Assembly: GCF_014138285.1 (NCBI RefSeq)
Contig: NZ_JACGXN010000001.1
Coordinates: 423,314 to 487,313 of the forward strand
From: Phyllobacterium myrsinacearum
GTDB lineage: Bacteria; Pseudomonadota; Alphaproteobacteria; Rhizobiales; Rhizobiaceae
Direction: 5' to 3'
DNA length: 64,000 nt
A program made the translations under genes and the position numbers. The first letter of the stretch is position 1, and every line of letters starts with the position of its first letter. The notes below the pieces were generated by a model. It saw only the letters and a list, made by a program, of their open reading frames with translations. It was not told the DNA's origin and did not search any database. Below, one piece after another: positions 1 to 8,850 of the stretch.

Positions 1-2
1 TG

Positions 3-1475
3 CCGAAGTTCAACTCGATTTCGATTTCCGGCTATCACATGCAGGAAGCAGGCGCGACCGCCGATCTCGAGCTTGCTTACACGATTGCCGACGGCATCGA
101 ATATGCCCGCGCCGGTGTTGCTGCCGGGCTCGACATCGATACGTTCGCCCCCCGCCTTTCCTTCTTCTGGGCCATCGGCATGAACTTCTTCATGGAAGTT
201 GCCAAGATGCGCGCTGCACGCCTGCTCTGGGCTGTACTGCTGAAGAAGAACTTCAACCCGAAGGATGAGCGCTCGCTCTCCCTGCGCACTCATTCGCAAA
301 CGTCGGGCTGGTCGCTCACCGCGCAGGATCCCTACAACAACATCATGCGCACCATGATCGAGGCCATGGCGTCGACGCAGGGCCACACCCAGTCATTGCA
401 CACCAATTCATTCGATGAGGCACTGGCGCTACCGACCGACCATTCGGCCCGCATTGCGCGCAACACCCAGCTGATCCTGCAAAAAGAATCCGGCACAACA
501 CGGATCATCGACCCATGGGGCGGTTCCGCCTATGTCGAACGCCTGACGCACGATCTTGCCACGCGTGCCCTCGCACATATCGAGGAAATCGAGACGCTGG
601 GCGGCATGGCGAAAGCCATCGAACAGGGCATTCCCAAACTCCGTATCGAGGCGGCAGCGGCCAGAACCCAGGCACGCATCGATAGCGGGCAGCAACCGGT
701 GATCGGCGTCAATTCCTATCGGCCAGTCACGGATGTCAAAATCGATGTTTTGAAGATCGACAATGCGGAGGTGCGTGCGCGCCAGCTGTCGAAGCTGCAG
801 CAACTGAAGGGTACACGCGACGTTTCGGCCGTGGACAGCACATTGGCTACCCTGACCGGTGCAGCCAAATCCGGAACCGGCAATCTGCTCGACTTTGCCA
901 TCAAGGCAGCCCGGGCCCGGGCAACGGTCGGTGAAATCTCGCTGGCGCTGGAAAAGGCCTATGGCCGCCATGTCGCTGATATCCGCACCATCTCCGGCGT
1001 CTATCGCAAGGAAGTCGGCAAGAGCGCGGTTATCGACCGGGTGCAGGCCAAGGCTGCCGCCTATGAAAAGCGGACGGGCGAAAAGCCGCGCATTCTCGTC
1101 GCCAAAATGGGTCAGGACGGCCACGACCGTGGCCAGAAGGTCATCGCGACGGCCTTCGGTGATCTCGGTTTCGATGTCATCGTCGGCGCAATGTTCCAGA
1201 CCCCGGATGAAGTGGCGGAACTGGCCATCGAAAGCAATGTCGACATTGTCGGCGTCTCCTCGCTGGCAGCCGGGCATCTCACACTTGTTCCCGAGCTGAA
1301 AGAAGCGCTGAAGCGGCGCGAGCGCGACGATATCCTGATCATTGTCGGCGGCGTCATCCCGCCTCAGGATTTTGACGCCGTGCTCAAGGCGGGAGCAGCG
1401 GCGATTTTCCCACCCGGTACGGTGATCGGCGAAGCGGCAGAAAAACTGATCGATACCTTGCTGGGTTCATTGTGA
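3..1475 (+). CDS. scpA: Methylmalonyl-CoA mutase, C-terminal part (5' end outside window)
   Basis: Interconverts methylmalonyl-CoA and succinyl-CoA using adenosylcobalamin, in propionate and branched-chain catabolism or the ethylmalonyl-CoA pathway. The frame is open from base 3, so the gene starts upstream of the window; about 490 residues remain of a family usually about 710 long. The visible part covers the end of the TIM-barrel substrate domain ([19 protein letters not shown] near the edge) and the whole C-terminal B12-binding domain. The B12 domain carries the base-off ligand motif D-G-H-D-R-G at 1116-1133, whose histidine coordinates cobalt. The stop is 1 bp before the next start. The identification is secure. 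A cobalamin-controlled uptake operon lies about 36 kb to the right. Confidence 0.95.
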   Translation, partial: PKFNSISISGYHMQEAGATADLELAYTIADGIEYARAGVAAGLDIDTFAPRLSFFWAIGMNFFMEVAKMRAARLLWAVLLKKNFNPKDERSLSLRTHSQTSGWSLTAQDPYNNIMRTMIEAMASTQGHTQSLHTNSFDEALALPTDHSARIARNTQLILQKESGTTRIIDPWGGSAYVERLTHDLATRALAHIEEIETLGGMAKAIEQGIPKLRIEAAAARTQARIDSGQQPVIGVNSYRPVTDVKIDVLKIDNAEVRARQLSKLQQLKGTRDVSAVDSTLATLTGAAKSGTGNLLDFAIKAARARATVGEISLALEKAYGRHVADIRTISGVYRKEVGKSAVIDRVQAKAAAYEKRTGEKPRILVAKMGQDGHDRGQKVIATAFGDLGFDVIVGAMFQTPDEVAELAIESNVDIVGVSSLAAGHLTLVPELKEALKRRERDDILIIVGGVIPPQDFDAVLKAGAAAIFPPGTVIGEAAEKLIDTLLGSL

Positions 1476-1476
1476 C

Positions 1477-2469
1477 ATGATTGTTTTATACACGCTTGAA
1501 GAAGACCACCTGATCGCCCGTCCTGCGAAGGTGGGTGATGCGTTGCCGGACAATACGGTGTGGATCGATCTTCTCAATCCAACCCACGATGAGGACGTCC
1601 AGACCGAGACATGGACCAAGACTACCATTCCGACCCGTGAAGACATGGTGGAAATCGAGGAATCCAGCCGGTTCTACACGGAGAACGGCGGACAATATCT
1701 CACCGCACCGATCCTCTATTTCACCGAGCATAAACACCACGCCATCAGCCCGATATCGTTCATCCTGACAGGGTCGTTTCTGGTTACCGTACGCTATGCG
1801 GAACCAAGGGCGTTCAGCCTTTATGTCAGCCGGGTGTCGAAGCCGGGTAATGGCCTGATTAATAACAGATGCAGCGGCGTCACTATTTTGCTCGGTATCG
1901 TCGAGGCCGTGACGGACCGGATTGCCGATATTCTCGAAGGCGTGGCGTCTGATATCGACCAGAACTCTCATACGATTTTCCGCCGTTCCGACAATGACAA
2001 ACCGATGACCACGAAGAATTTCCGCGACAGTCTCACGCGGATCGGCGGTCAGGGCGCGTTTCTCTCGAAGGTGCGGGAAAGCATTGCGGGCGTCAGCCGC
2101 CTGCTTGTATATCTGGCTGCCATTACCGAGCAGAACAGCTACAAGAAGGAGACGAAGGCCTGGATCAAGTCGCTGGAGCGCGACACCCAGTCGCTGAGCA
2201 CCTATGTCGACTTTCTGTCGAACAAGATCACCTTCCTGCTCGATACGGTCGTGGGCCTGATCTCGATCGAGCAGAATGCTATTATCAAAATCTTCTCGGT
2301 TGCCGCTGTGGCATTCATGCCGCCGACGCTGGTCGCTTCGATCTATGGGATGAACTTCAAGTTCATGCCCGAGCTCGACAAAGTCTGGGGCTATCCCATG
2401 GCCATCGGCCTGATGATCGCCTCAGCTGTCATCCCGCTTCTGATCTTCCGCAAAAAGGGTTGGCTGTAA
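1477..2469 (+). CDS. corA: CorA-family magnesium/divalent cation transporter
   Basis: Inner-membrane pentameric channel for Mg2+ (Co2+/Ni2+ possible). The 330-residue protein has the family layout: a large acidic cytoplasmic N-terminal domain with a long helix, then two membrane helices at the C-terminus. The signature Y-G-M-N lies at residues 290-293 between the helices, followed by a short periplasmic loop and a final helix ending in K-K-G-W-L. The ATG is 1 bp after the mutase stop, so the two genes are probably cotranscribed and perhaps translationally coupled. No physiological link to the mutase is obvious apart from metal supply. Length and motif are normal for the family. Confidence 0.92.
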   Translation: MIVLYTLEEDHLIARPAKVGDALPDNTVWIDLLNPTHDEDVQTETWTKTTIPTREDMVEIEESSRFYTENGGQYLTAPILYFTEHKHHAISPISFILTGSFLVTVRYAEPRAFSLYVSRVSKPGNGLINNRCSGVTILLGIVEAVTDRIADILEGVASDIDQNSHTIFRRSDNDKPMTTKNFRDSLTRIGGQGAFLSKVRESIAGVSRLLVYLAAITEQNSYKKETKAWIKSLERDTQSLSTYVDFLSNKITFLLDTVVGLISIEQNAIIKIFSVAAVAFMPPTLVASIYGMNFKFMPELDKVWGYPMAIGLMIASAVIPLLIFRKKGWL

Positions 2470-2548
2470 GACGAAGTGATGAGATCAGCGATCTTGATTC
2501 ACTTGACTGCAGGTGTTGTAATCCATTCACAACACTAGGGCGCAGTTC

Positions 2549-2725
2549 ATGTATGTGGTCACCTTGATCGAGATCGGAGACGACGTCGGATTCATTATTC
2601 CGGATGAAATTCTTGCTCGTTATAATCTAAAAATTGGTGACGGAGTTGAGGTTTTAGAAACGGACAAGGGATTGACCTTAATACCGCCTTCTATTGCTTC
2701 TGTGGTGGATAGAAATGGCTTATGA
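2549..2725 (+). CDS. Small AbrB/MazE-type swapped-hairpin protein (orphan antitoxin-like)
   Basis: A 58-residue protein with the pattern of the SpoVT/AbrB swapped-hairpin beta-barrel: a short strand (VTLIEIGDDVGFIIPDEIL), a turn with N-L-K-I-G-D-G, then a second strand pair V-E-V-L-E-T-D-K-G-L-T-L. Such proteins usually act as DNA-binding antitoxins of type II toxin-antitoxin pairs and repress their own operon. No recognisable PIN, Doc or MazF toxin follows; only a 35-codon frame overlaps its stop. It may be a solitary antitoxin or regulator. The start has no strong ribosome-binding site. Confidence 0.6.
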   Translation: MYVVTLIEIGDDVGFIIPDEILARYNLKIGDGVEVLETDKGLTLIPPSIASVVDRNGL

Positions 2726-2829
2726 TGCATCCGGCACAGCTGAGCCTGCCTTTTCAGCCCATTGAGGGAGCCAGCGAAAAAGCCATTATAAGCTATTGGC
2801 TTAAGGCGTTCTCCAGTTATTCCGACTGA
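2722..2829 (+). CDS. Possible micro-ORF overlapping the AbrB-like gene stop
   Basis: A 35-codon frame beginning ATGATG overlaps the stop of the AbrB-like gene (A-TGA-TG arrangement), as is usual for coupled antitoxin-toxin genes. The product begins MMHPAQLSLPFQP and matches no toxin family I recognise. Its 3' end overlaps the end of the convergent GreA/GreB-type gene by 13 bp. It could be a remnant of a lost toxin gene or chance. Low confidence. Confidence 0.22.
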   Translation: MMHPAQLSLPFQPIEGASEKAIISYWLKAFSSYSD

Positions 2830-3302
2830 TGTTGTGGCAGTCCGATCTCGATGATTTCCCATTCGCGGCCATTGAGTTCGAAAATATCGCCGAGCGATTT
2901 GCCGAACATCAGTTGAGCCATCGGCGAGACATGCGAAATCTTGCCGTGGCTGGCATCGGCCTCATCTTCCCCGACAATGGCCCAGCTGTGGCGAGCATCG
3001 TGCTCGTCGGCAATTGTCACCGTCATGCCAAAGCGCACGACGGTGCTTGTTGGATCGGGATGTGAAACCTCCGCCGTCTCCCGCCGCGCTGTCCAGTAAC
3101 GCAGGTCACGTGACGCCCGTGCAATCAGATCGCGGTCAGCCTCGGCGTTGCCTTTGGCGAGTTCCTCATGCGAAGCAGCGATTTCCGCATCGATCAGTGC
3201 AAGACCGTGTTCGGTCACCAGATTCCGGTGCGGACTGACGGGACGTTCGCCGAGATCAATCGATGAATTGCTGTCGTCTTCCTTGGTAAAAGCTCTGCTC
3301 AT
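2817..3302 (-). CDS. GreA/GreB-family transcription elongation factor-like protein
   Basis: About 161 residues. An N-terminal helical segment (coiled-coil region with many Glu/Asp and Arg) is followed by the GreA/GreB C-terminal FKBP-like domain: F-G-M-T-V-T-I-A-D, then W-A-I-V-G-E-D-E-A-D, then H-V-S-P-M-A-Q-L-M-F-G-K-S-L-G-D. True GreA/GreB bind the RNA polymerase secondary channel and rescue backtracked complexes. This one may be such a factor or a nucleoside-diphosphate-kinase-regulator-like relative. I chose the ATG at 3302 (MSRAFTKED) over an upstream one at 3359 because the extra 19 residues have no family character. It is convergent with the AbrB-like gene. Confidence 0.8.
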   Translation of the reverse strand: MSRAFTKEDDSNSSIDLGERPVSPHRNLVTEHGLALIDAEIAASHEELAKGNAEADRDLIARASRDLRYWTARRETAEVSHPDPTSTVVRFGMTVTIADEHDARHSWAIVGEDEADASHGKISHVSPMAQLMFGKSLGDIFELNGREWEIIEIGLPQHQSE

Positions 3303-3409
3303 TCGATGAAGGTATGCCTTGCCTGCCCCCGCTGCAAGTGTCATCAATCGGACGGCCAAGGGACACGTGATCCTTGACCGGATTGAACAGTGATCCTGAG
3401 GAAAAATCC

Positions 3410-4738
3410 GTGATCAACAGACGTCTCGTTCTCGGTGGAATGGCTGGGCTTGGTGCCGGTGCGCTGCTACCCGCCGGGGCTCTGGCTGCAGCATCTGCAG
3501 GGCTCAAGCCGGGATCGCCTGATGATCAGGGCAAGGCGCTGAATGCCCTTCTTCAGAAGGCGAGTCAGTCCGGCAACCAGATTTTTCTGCAGCCCGGCAC
3601 CTATATCCTTTCCGGTGTTGAATTTCCGCAAAGGGCCAATCTTGCCGGCATTCCGGGTGCTACGCGCCTGCTTTACGGCGGCACCGGTTCGTTTCTCAAT
3701 GCCAGCAATGCCGAGCAGATCCGCCTCAGCGGGCTTGTGATCGACGGCGCCAATCAACCGCTCACCGGCAACAGCAAGGCCCTGGTCGATTTCAACCATG
3801 TCCGTCAGGTTGTGATTGACGATTGCGATTTCATGGCGTCGACCAGAAACGCCGTGGCGCTGTACCAGTGCGGGGGAAGGATCGAACGCAGCCGGATCGA
3901 GCGTGCAGCGGATGCAGGCATTTTCGCATCGCAATCGAGCGGCCTCGCGATAACGGGCAATCACGTTCATGATTGCGGCAATGGTGGTATCCTGATCTTT
4001 CGCGATGCACAGGGACCCGATGGGACAATTGTCAGCGGCAACCGCGTTGAGAATATCCGGGCTGACGGTGGCGGCACCGGGCAGAATGGCAATGGCATCA
4101 ATGTATTTCGCGCCGGCAACGTGCTCGTCTCCAACAATGTGCTAAAGGGCTGCGCCTTCTCGGCTGTCCGCGCCAACGCTGGGAACAACGTGCAGATCAC
4201 CGGCAACAATTGCACGGATAGCGGCGAGATGGCGCTTTACTCCGAGTTTGGCTTCGAAGGCGCTGTCATTTCGAACAATATCATCGACGGCGCGGCCAGC
4301 GGTATTTCCATGGTCAATTTCGATGGCGGCGGGCGGATGGGCACCTGCAGCGGCAATGTAGTGCGCAATCTGACGGCAATCGGCCCCTATCCGGCCGATG
4401 CGCCCGGTTTTGGCATCGGCATCAGCGTTGAAGCCGATATTTCCGTGACGGGTAATGTCGTCGAGAACGCTGCCCTGTACGGCATCAAACTGGGCTGGGG
4501 ACCCTATATGCGCAACCTGATCGCCACGGGCAATGTGATCCGGCAGTCAGGTATGGGGATTTATGTCAGCGTCGTGGACGGCGTCGGCTCGGCCATCATC
4601 ACCGACAACATCATCGAAAAAGCCGCACACGGCGGCATTGTCGGTCATCGTTGGATGGATGCGGTCACGGGCGACCTCATCAGACAGAATGCCAGTGGCA
4701 ACCCGCGCCTGATCGTCGAACGCAATATCCTCAGTTGA
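3410..4738 (+). CDS. Tat-exported parallel beta-helix repeat protein (RR_plus_rpt / TIGR03808-like)
   Basis: About 442 residues of unknown function, probably periplasmic. The N-terminus has a twin-arginine signal (INRRLVLGGMAGLGAGALLPAG), so it should be exported folded by Tat. The rest is built of short repeats rich in G-N-x-I/V and N-N-V, such as ISNNIIDGAASGI and VTGNVVENAALYGIKLG, typical of right-handed beta-helix proteins (pectate-lyase-like). The start is GTG 3410, with GAGGAA at 3398-3403 six bases upstream; alternative TTG starts lie at 3374 and 3383. The 3' end overlaps the convergent asparaginase by 8 bp. TIGR03808 is largely alphaproteobacterial. Confidence 0.8.
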   Translation: MINRRLVLGGMAGLGAGALLPAGALAAASAGLKPGSPDDQGKALNALLQKASQSGNQIFLQPGTYILSGVEFPQRANLAGIPGATRLLYGGTGSFLNASNAEQIRLSGLVIDGANQPLTGNSKALVDFNHVRQVVIDDCDFMASTRNAVALYQCGGRIERSRIERAADAGIFASQSSGLAITGNHVHDCGNGGILIFRDAQGPDGTIVSGNRVENIRADGGGTGQNGNGINVFRAGNVLVSNNVLKGCAFSAVRANAGNNVQITGNNCTDSGEMALYSEFGFEGAVISNNIIDGAASGISMVNFDGGGRMGTCSGNVVRNLTAIGPYPADAPGFGIGISVEADISVTGNVVENAALYGIKLGWGPYMRNLIATGNVIRQSGMGIYVSVVDGVGSAIITDNIIEKAAHGGIVGHRWMDAVTGDLIRQNASGNPRLIVERNILS

Positions 4739-5750
4739 TATCGGCTTCCGTCAGGATATCGGCAGGACTGACAACGCCATAGGTGATGCCGTTCCAGTTG
4801 CGCATTTCCCGGTCGGCAAACCGGTCAAGCTGTGATTCCAGTTCGTCGTCGTGACGGAAAATCCGCCCGAGAACCGCAGCAATCATGGCTTCCGAGGCAC
4901 GCGATGCCCCATCGTCGCATTTAAGCGCAATGCCCAGACCAAACTCCGGCAAGGCTGCAACAAATACGCCCTCCGCACCGGTTTTGACAAAGATGCGCCC
5001 CGGCGCCATTTCCATCAGGCGCGTACAGGCGCGATTGGTGCCTGCAACATAGTATGGTGCGGCCATAGTGGCGTCGAGCAGACGCTTGGCCGCCTTGGCA
5101 CGTACCGGCGGAAGGCCCGTGCCAGTGGCCATGCGGGCAAAGCCGTGCGCCAGACTTTTCAGTGGAATGGCATAGGTCGGGATCGAGCAGCCATCCGTGC
5201 CGCAACGATCCAGTGAATGAACTGCGCCGGTCACACTTTCCATGGCTTCACACACCATGTTTTGCGTCGGCGATCCCAAGGTCGAATAGCCAGCTGTTTC
5301 GATGCCGAGATGCGCGCAGGTGCACAGGAAGCCCGAATGCTTGCCCGAGCAATTGTTGTGCAGCGCCGTCGGTTCCTGTCCGCTCTTGGCAAGGGCGATC
5401 AGCACGGACTGATCAGAGGACCAATGGGCGCCGCATTCCAGCGCCGAGACATCAAGACCGGCACGACCCAGCATATCCGCGGCTTTCTTCACATGCAGGG
5501 GTTCGCCCGAGTGGGAGGCGCAGGCCATGGCCAGTTCCTCGTTGCCGAAGCCATAGGCATCCGCAGCGCCGCTTTCCACCAACGGCAGAGCCTGTATCGC
5601 CTTGATCGCCGAGCGCGGGAATGTCGGCCGCTCGATATCACCAACGGAATAGACAATCCTGCCATCGCCGTCGGTGACAACGATCGCACCGCGATGCCGG
5701 CTTTCGACTGTTTCGCCGCGAAAAACTTCAACCAGAACCGGATTGCTCAT
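4731..5750 (-). CDS. L-asparaginase II (AnsA/ReAII-type)
   Basis: A 339-residue member of the asparaginase II family (Pfam 06089), distinct from E. coli AnsB and best known from the thermolabile Rhizobium etli enzyme; it hydrolyses asparagine to aspartate and ammonia. Family blocks seen: FPRSAIKAIQALPLVESGAADAYG with the catalytic-type serine, CASHSGEP, LHNNCSGKHSGFL, DRCGTDGCSIPTYAIPL and FVKTGAEGVFVAALPE. There is no signal peptide, so it is cytoplasmic. TAGGGCG sits before the ATG. Nothing nearby suggests an operon partner; the methyltransferase upstream on the same strand is about 100 bp away. Confidence 0.88.
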   Translation of the reverse strand: MSNPVLVEVFRGETVESRHRGAIVVTDGDGRIVYSVGDIERPTFPRSAIKAIQALPLVESGAADAYGFGNEELAMACASHSGEPLHVKKAADMLGRAGLDVSALECGAHWSSDQSVLIALAKSGQEPTALHNNCSGKHSGFLCTCAHLGIETAGYSTLGSPTQNMVCEAMESVTGAVHSLDRCGTDGCSIPTYAIPLKSLAHGFARMATGTGLPPVRAKAAKRLLDATMAAPYYVAGTNRACTRLMEMAPGRIFVKTGAEGVFVAALPEFGLGIALKCDDGASRASEAMIAAVLGRIFRHDDELESQLDRFADREMRNWNGITYGVVSPADILTEADIN

Positions 5751-5853
5751 AGCGCCCTACATTGCTCAGAAAATCGACCGAAATCAGCCGGAATTGATGG
5801 TCTTATAGGACGCTCCGCTCCCCTTTCCAATGGAGAAAACTGGAGAATTGCGA

Positions 5854-6564
5854 TCAGTGCCCCTTCTCCCACTCCATGACGAGGAAATAGGGCACACGGC
5901 GATAGCGATCGGCCTTATCAGGATCGCCGCCGTAAGGTGCGGGTTCGGCAAAATGGCGCAGGGTGAGACCATGGCCGAGCAGAAGCGACATATAGGTGCT
6001 CAATGGGCGGTGCCAGTTCTGGATGCGGATACCGCGCCACTCCACCCAGTCCACGCGCTCTTCAAGATAATGGTCAACGTAGAAACGCGGATCGCCATTG
6101 ATGTCGGGTTGCCAGCCAGCCGGTTGCCCCGCAGTATTGAAGCTGTTCAGATTGGCAATGAGCAAGGTCCCGCCCGGTGCAAGCACCCGGGTCATTTCGG
6201 CGATGGCCTTGCGCAGATAAGGAATGTCGATGAGCGAGAGGTAGCTTACCACCAGATCAAAGGACGCGTCCGGAAATTCCAGCGCCTCGGCATAGCCGAA
6301 ACGATAGTCTCCCTCGGGGTCCCGGATCTGCGCCTGCACCAGCAATTCCTCGGTCGGGTCAATGCCAACCGACTTGATTCCAAGGCCATTGAGGATGCGG
6401 CAAAAGCGGCCTTCGCCACAGCCGACATCCAATGCATTTTTAAAACCGCGGCCGCTGACGCGCTCCAGCATCGGTTTGTCGAGAACATAAACACGGCCGT
6501 AATCACCATCATCAGCCTGTTCGGCAATCCAGGCGGAGGCCGATTCCTTCCATCCGTTCGACAT
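5854..6564 (-). CDS. Class I SAM-dependent methyltransferase
   Basis: A 236-residue Rossmann-fold methyltransferase of the Methyltransf_11/25 type. Motif I is A-L-D-V-G-C-G-E-G-R-F-C near residue 42. The acidic motif II residue is in S-V-G-I-D-P-T-E, and post-I is F-D-L-V-V-S-Y-L-S-L-I-D. The substrate cannot be read from sequence. The C-terminal part (VDHYLEERVDWVEWRGIRIQNWHRPLSTY) resembles small-molecule or quinone-type methyltransferases. The start has a strong GGAGGAAATGCC before the ATG. It sits downstream of the thiolase, separated from it by a strong terminator, so it is probably transcribed separately. Confidence 0.85.
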   Translation of the reverse strand: MSNGWKESASAWIAEQADDGDYGRVYVLDKPMLERVSGRGFKNALDVGCGEGRFCRILNGLGIKSVGIDPTEELLVQAQIRDPEGDYRFGYAEALEFPDASFDLVVSYLSLIDIPYLRKAIAEMTRVLAPGGTLLIANLNSFNTAGQPAGWQPDINGDPRFYVDHYLEERVDWVEWRGIRIQNWHRPLSTYMSLLLGHGLTLRHFAEPAPYGGDPDKADRYRRVPYFLVMEWEKGH

Positions 6565-6627
6565 GGCATTTCCTCCGATGGGACAGCCGGAAAAGACGAT
6601 TCAATTCAGCGGTTTGTCAGGTGCTTT

Positions 6628-6662
6628 TAAAACACAGAATCCGGGACTTGAAGTCCCGGATT
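6628..6662 (-). terminator. Rho-independent terminator after the thiolase gene
   Basis: Perfect 10-bp inverted repeat AATCCGGGAC / GTCCCGGATT (6638-6647 and 6653-6662) with a 5-nt loop. In the minus-strand direction it is followed by a T-rich tract (CTGTGTTTTAAAAG), 24 bp beyond the thiolase stop. Confidence 0.8.
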
Positions 6663-6685
6663 CGAAAAGAACGCTATCGGACGGT

Positions 6686-7852
6686 TTATTTGATGCGTTC
6701 GAGGATCGACACATAGTTGGCGACGGCGGCGCCGCCCATGTTGAAGATACCGGCAAGCTTGGCATCCGGCACCTGAATGCCACCCGCTTCGCCCGTCAGT
6801 TGCATGGACGACAGCACATGCATGGAAACGCCGCTGGCGCCGATCGGATGACCCTTGGCCTTGAGACCGCCGGAGGGGTTGACCGGCAGGCGGCCGCCCA
6901 TGGCGGTCTGGCCTTCCAGCGCAACCTTGCCACCCTCGCCCGGCTTGGCCAGGCCCATCGCCTCATATTCGATGAGTTCTGCAATGGTGAAGCAATCATG
7001 GGTTTCGACAAAGGACAGATCATCGATTGTGACACCTGCCTGATCGAGGGCGCGCTTCCAGCCTTCGGAGCAGCCTTCAAACAGCAGAATGTCGCGCTTG
7101 GAGATCGGCAGGAAATCCTGCACATGGGCAGCACCGCGGAAGGCCACGGCGCGTTTCATCTTCAGTGCCGTCTGCGTGTCGGTCAGAACCAGCGCCGCTG
7201 CGCCGTCCGAGACGAGCGAACAGTCGGTCCGTTTCAGCGGGCCGGCAACGAAGGGGTTCTTCTCGCTTTCCTGACGGCAGAAATCATACCCCAGATCCTT
7301 GCGCATCTGCGCATAGGGATTGTTGACGCCGTTCTTGTGGTTCTTGGCGGCGATTGTCGCCAGCGCATCGGACTGGTCGCCATATTTCTGGAAATAGGCG
7401 GCAGCGATCTGGCCGAACACTCCGGCAAACCCGGCGGGGATATCGCCCTCTTCCGGCAGATAGGATGCTTTCAAAAGGTTCTTGCCGATCTCCGGGCCGG
7501 GCGTCGATGTCATCTTCTCGACACCCACGACCAGTACAACGCGGGCAGCACCGGCGCGAATGGTCTTGATGCCCTGATGCACCGCGGCCGAACCGGTGGC
7601 GCAGGCATTTTCCACCCGTGTGGCGGGCTTGAAGCGGAAGGCATCACTGGCCTGCAGCACAAGGCTGGCGGTGAAATCCTGCGGCGAGAACCCGGCATTG
7701 AAATGGCCGAGGACAATCTCGTCGACATCCTGCGGGCCTATGCCTGCGTGATCGAGCGCAGCGACCGCCGCCTTGACGATCAGGCTTTCGACGCTCTCGC
7801 CTTCCAGTTTTCCGAAAGGCAGATGCGACCATCCAACGATACAGGCTGTCAT
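6686..7852 (-). CDS. Thiolase family protein (acetyl-CoA acetyltransferase / SCP-x-like)
   Basis: A 388-residue thiolase-superfamily enzyme catalysing CoA-dependent Claisen condensation or cleavage. The nucleophilic cysteine is in E-N-A-C-A-T-G-S-A-A; the C-terminal GGLKAKGHPIGASG block carries the catalytic His; F-V-E-T-H-D-C-F-T fits the SCP-x/SCP2 thiolase subgroup rather than biosynthetic PhaA types. The C-terminal G-I-F-N-M-G-G-A-A motif supports an active site of that subgroup. The ATG at 7852 (MTACIVGW) is preceded by GGAGGAATGAC, so an extra 35 in-frame upstream codons were rejected. Its exact acyl substrate is unknown. Confidence 0.88.
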   Translation of the reverse strand: MTACIVGWSHLPFGKLEGESVESLIVKAAVAALDHAGIGPQDVDEIVLGHFNAGFSPQDFTASLVLQASDAFRFKPATRVENACATGSAAVHQGIKTIRAGAARVVLVVGVEKMTSTPGPEIGKNLLKASYLPEEGDIPAGFAGVFGQIAAAYFQKYGDQSDALATIAAKNHKNGVNNPYAQMRKDLGYDFCRQESEKNPFVAGPLKRTDCSLVSDGAAALVLTDTQTALKMKRAVAFRGAAHVQDFLPISKRDILLFEGCSEGWKRALDQAGVTIDDLSFVETHDCFTIAELIEYEAMGLAKPGEGGKVALEGQTAMGGRLPVNPSGGLKAKGHPIGASGVSMHVLSSMQLTGEAGGIQVPDAKLAGIFNMGGAAVANYVSILERIK

Positions 7853-8020
7853 GTCATTCCTCCAAAATGTCATTCTTGTTGACGTAACCATGAACCCGCT
7901 GCGTTTCAAGGTAAAGGGCTTTGTTGCAGTGCAATACCGAGGCCCGTGGTTTGGCAATTATCGTGCTGAAAACGGTTGTATGGAGAGTCGTTTATTGCTT
8001 GCTGGTGGTTGCAAGACCAT

Positions 8021-8142
8021 CGTGCGTGGTTCGACAAGCTCACCATGAGGGAGAGTGGGGATTGCAGGGAGCTAGGTTCTGCAAAGTTGCAGGCTGGTTT
8101 GCACCTACCATGTCCCTCATGGTGAGCTTATCGAACCACGAA
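8021..8142. repeat. Interspersed inverted-repeat element B, copy 1
   Basis: Left arm CGTGGTTCGACAAGCTCACC...GAGGGA (about 8025-8053) and right arm TCCCTCATGGTGAGCTTATC...ACG (about 8113-8140) are near-perfect inverted copies with about 60 bp between them. The same arms frame 29541-29717, and fragments occur near 26611 and 40291. The spacer also matches the copy at 29.6 kb in inverted orientation. It lies in the 404-bp gap between the thiolase and betI, which otherwise holds only the BetI-like operator. Confidence 0.8.
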
Positions 8143-8203
8143 CTACACACAACCGCTTTGCAGCACTCCCGTCAAATACCGCTCCAAAACGTCGCAATTT
8201 TTA

Positions 8204-8223
8204 TTGATTGGCCAGTCAATCAA
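8204..8223. promoter_or_regulatory. Candidate BetI operator
   Basis: Inverted repeat TTGATTG-N6-CAATCAA located 34 bp upstream of the betI start. It resembles the TTGATTGG-type site bound by E. coli BetI. Choline is expected to relieve repression of betICAB. Confidence 0.65.
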
Positions 8224-8256
8224 GAATAATAATTTACGCGAACGAGGTTTTTCAGA

Positions 8257-8850
8257 ATGCCCAAAGTCGGAATGGAACCACTGCGCAAGCGGGAGTTGAT
8301 TGATGCGGCCATCCGCACCATCGGCCAGCGCGGCTCGCTTGACGTGACTGTCGCGGAGATCGCCCATGAAGCGGGCGTTTCGCCGGCGCTGGCGCACCAC
8401 TATTTCGGCGGCAAGGAACAGCTGATCCTCGCCACCATGCGCCACCTTCTGAAAGAACTCGGGCAGGATCTTCTGGCAGCACTGGCGACAGCCCACACGC
8501 CGGCGGAACGCGTTGCCGCCATCATCGCCGTCAATTTCTCCGCCTCGCAATTTGCACCGCAGACCGTGGCCGCATGGCTGACCTTTTACGTGCACGCCCA
8601 GCAATCGGTCGAGACCCGCCGCCTGCTGCGTGTCTACGCCCGGCGCATGCATTCCAACCTCGTCTTTGCGCTGAGCAGCATGATTGACCGGACTGCCGCC
8701 CTGCAGATCGCCGAGGGCACCGGCGCGATGATTGACGGGCTCTATATTCGCCATGCGCTGCGCAATGGCGCGCCTGAGGCAGCCTCGGCAATCGCGCTCG
8801 TGGAAGATTACGTGACGACAAAACTAGCCGCCGCCGGAGCCTCCCTATGA
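8257..8850 (+). CDS. betI: BetI, TetR-family repressor of choline/betaine genes
   Basis: A 197-residue choline-responsive repressor. The N-terminus [19 protein letters not shown] is the classic BetI start; the TetR helix-turn-helix covers about residues 25-50 ([27 protein letters not shown]). The C-terminal W-L-T-F-Y-x-H-A-Q and R-L[12 protein letters not shown] blocks are typical of BetI. It is first in betI-betC-betA-betB and overlaps betC by 4 bp (ATGA), so it is autoregulated with the operon. A matching operator palindrome lies just upstream. Confidence 0.95.
   Translation: MPKVGMEPLRKRELIDAAIRTIGQRGSLDVTVAEIAHEAGVSPALAHHYFGGKEQLILATMRHLLKELGQDLLAALATAHTPAERVAAIIAVNFSASQFAPQTVAAWLTFYVHAQQSVETRRLLRVYARRMHSNLVFALSSMIDRTAALQIAEGTGAMIDGLYIRHALRNGAPEAASAIALVEDYVTTKLAAAGASL

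Noticed and set aside
5217-7882. Long plus-strand frames at 5217-5879, 5830-6630 and 6563-7882
   Set aside because: They are antisense to asparaginase, methyltransferase and thiolase genes that match families clearly; their translations have no domain.
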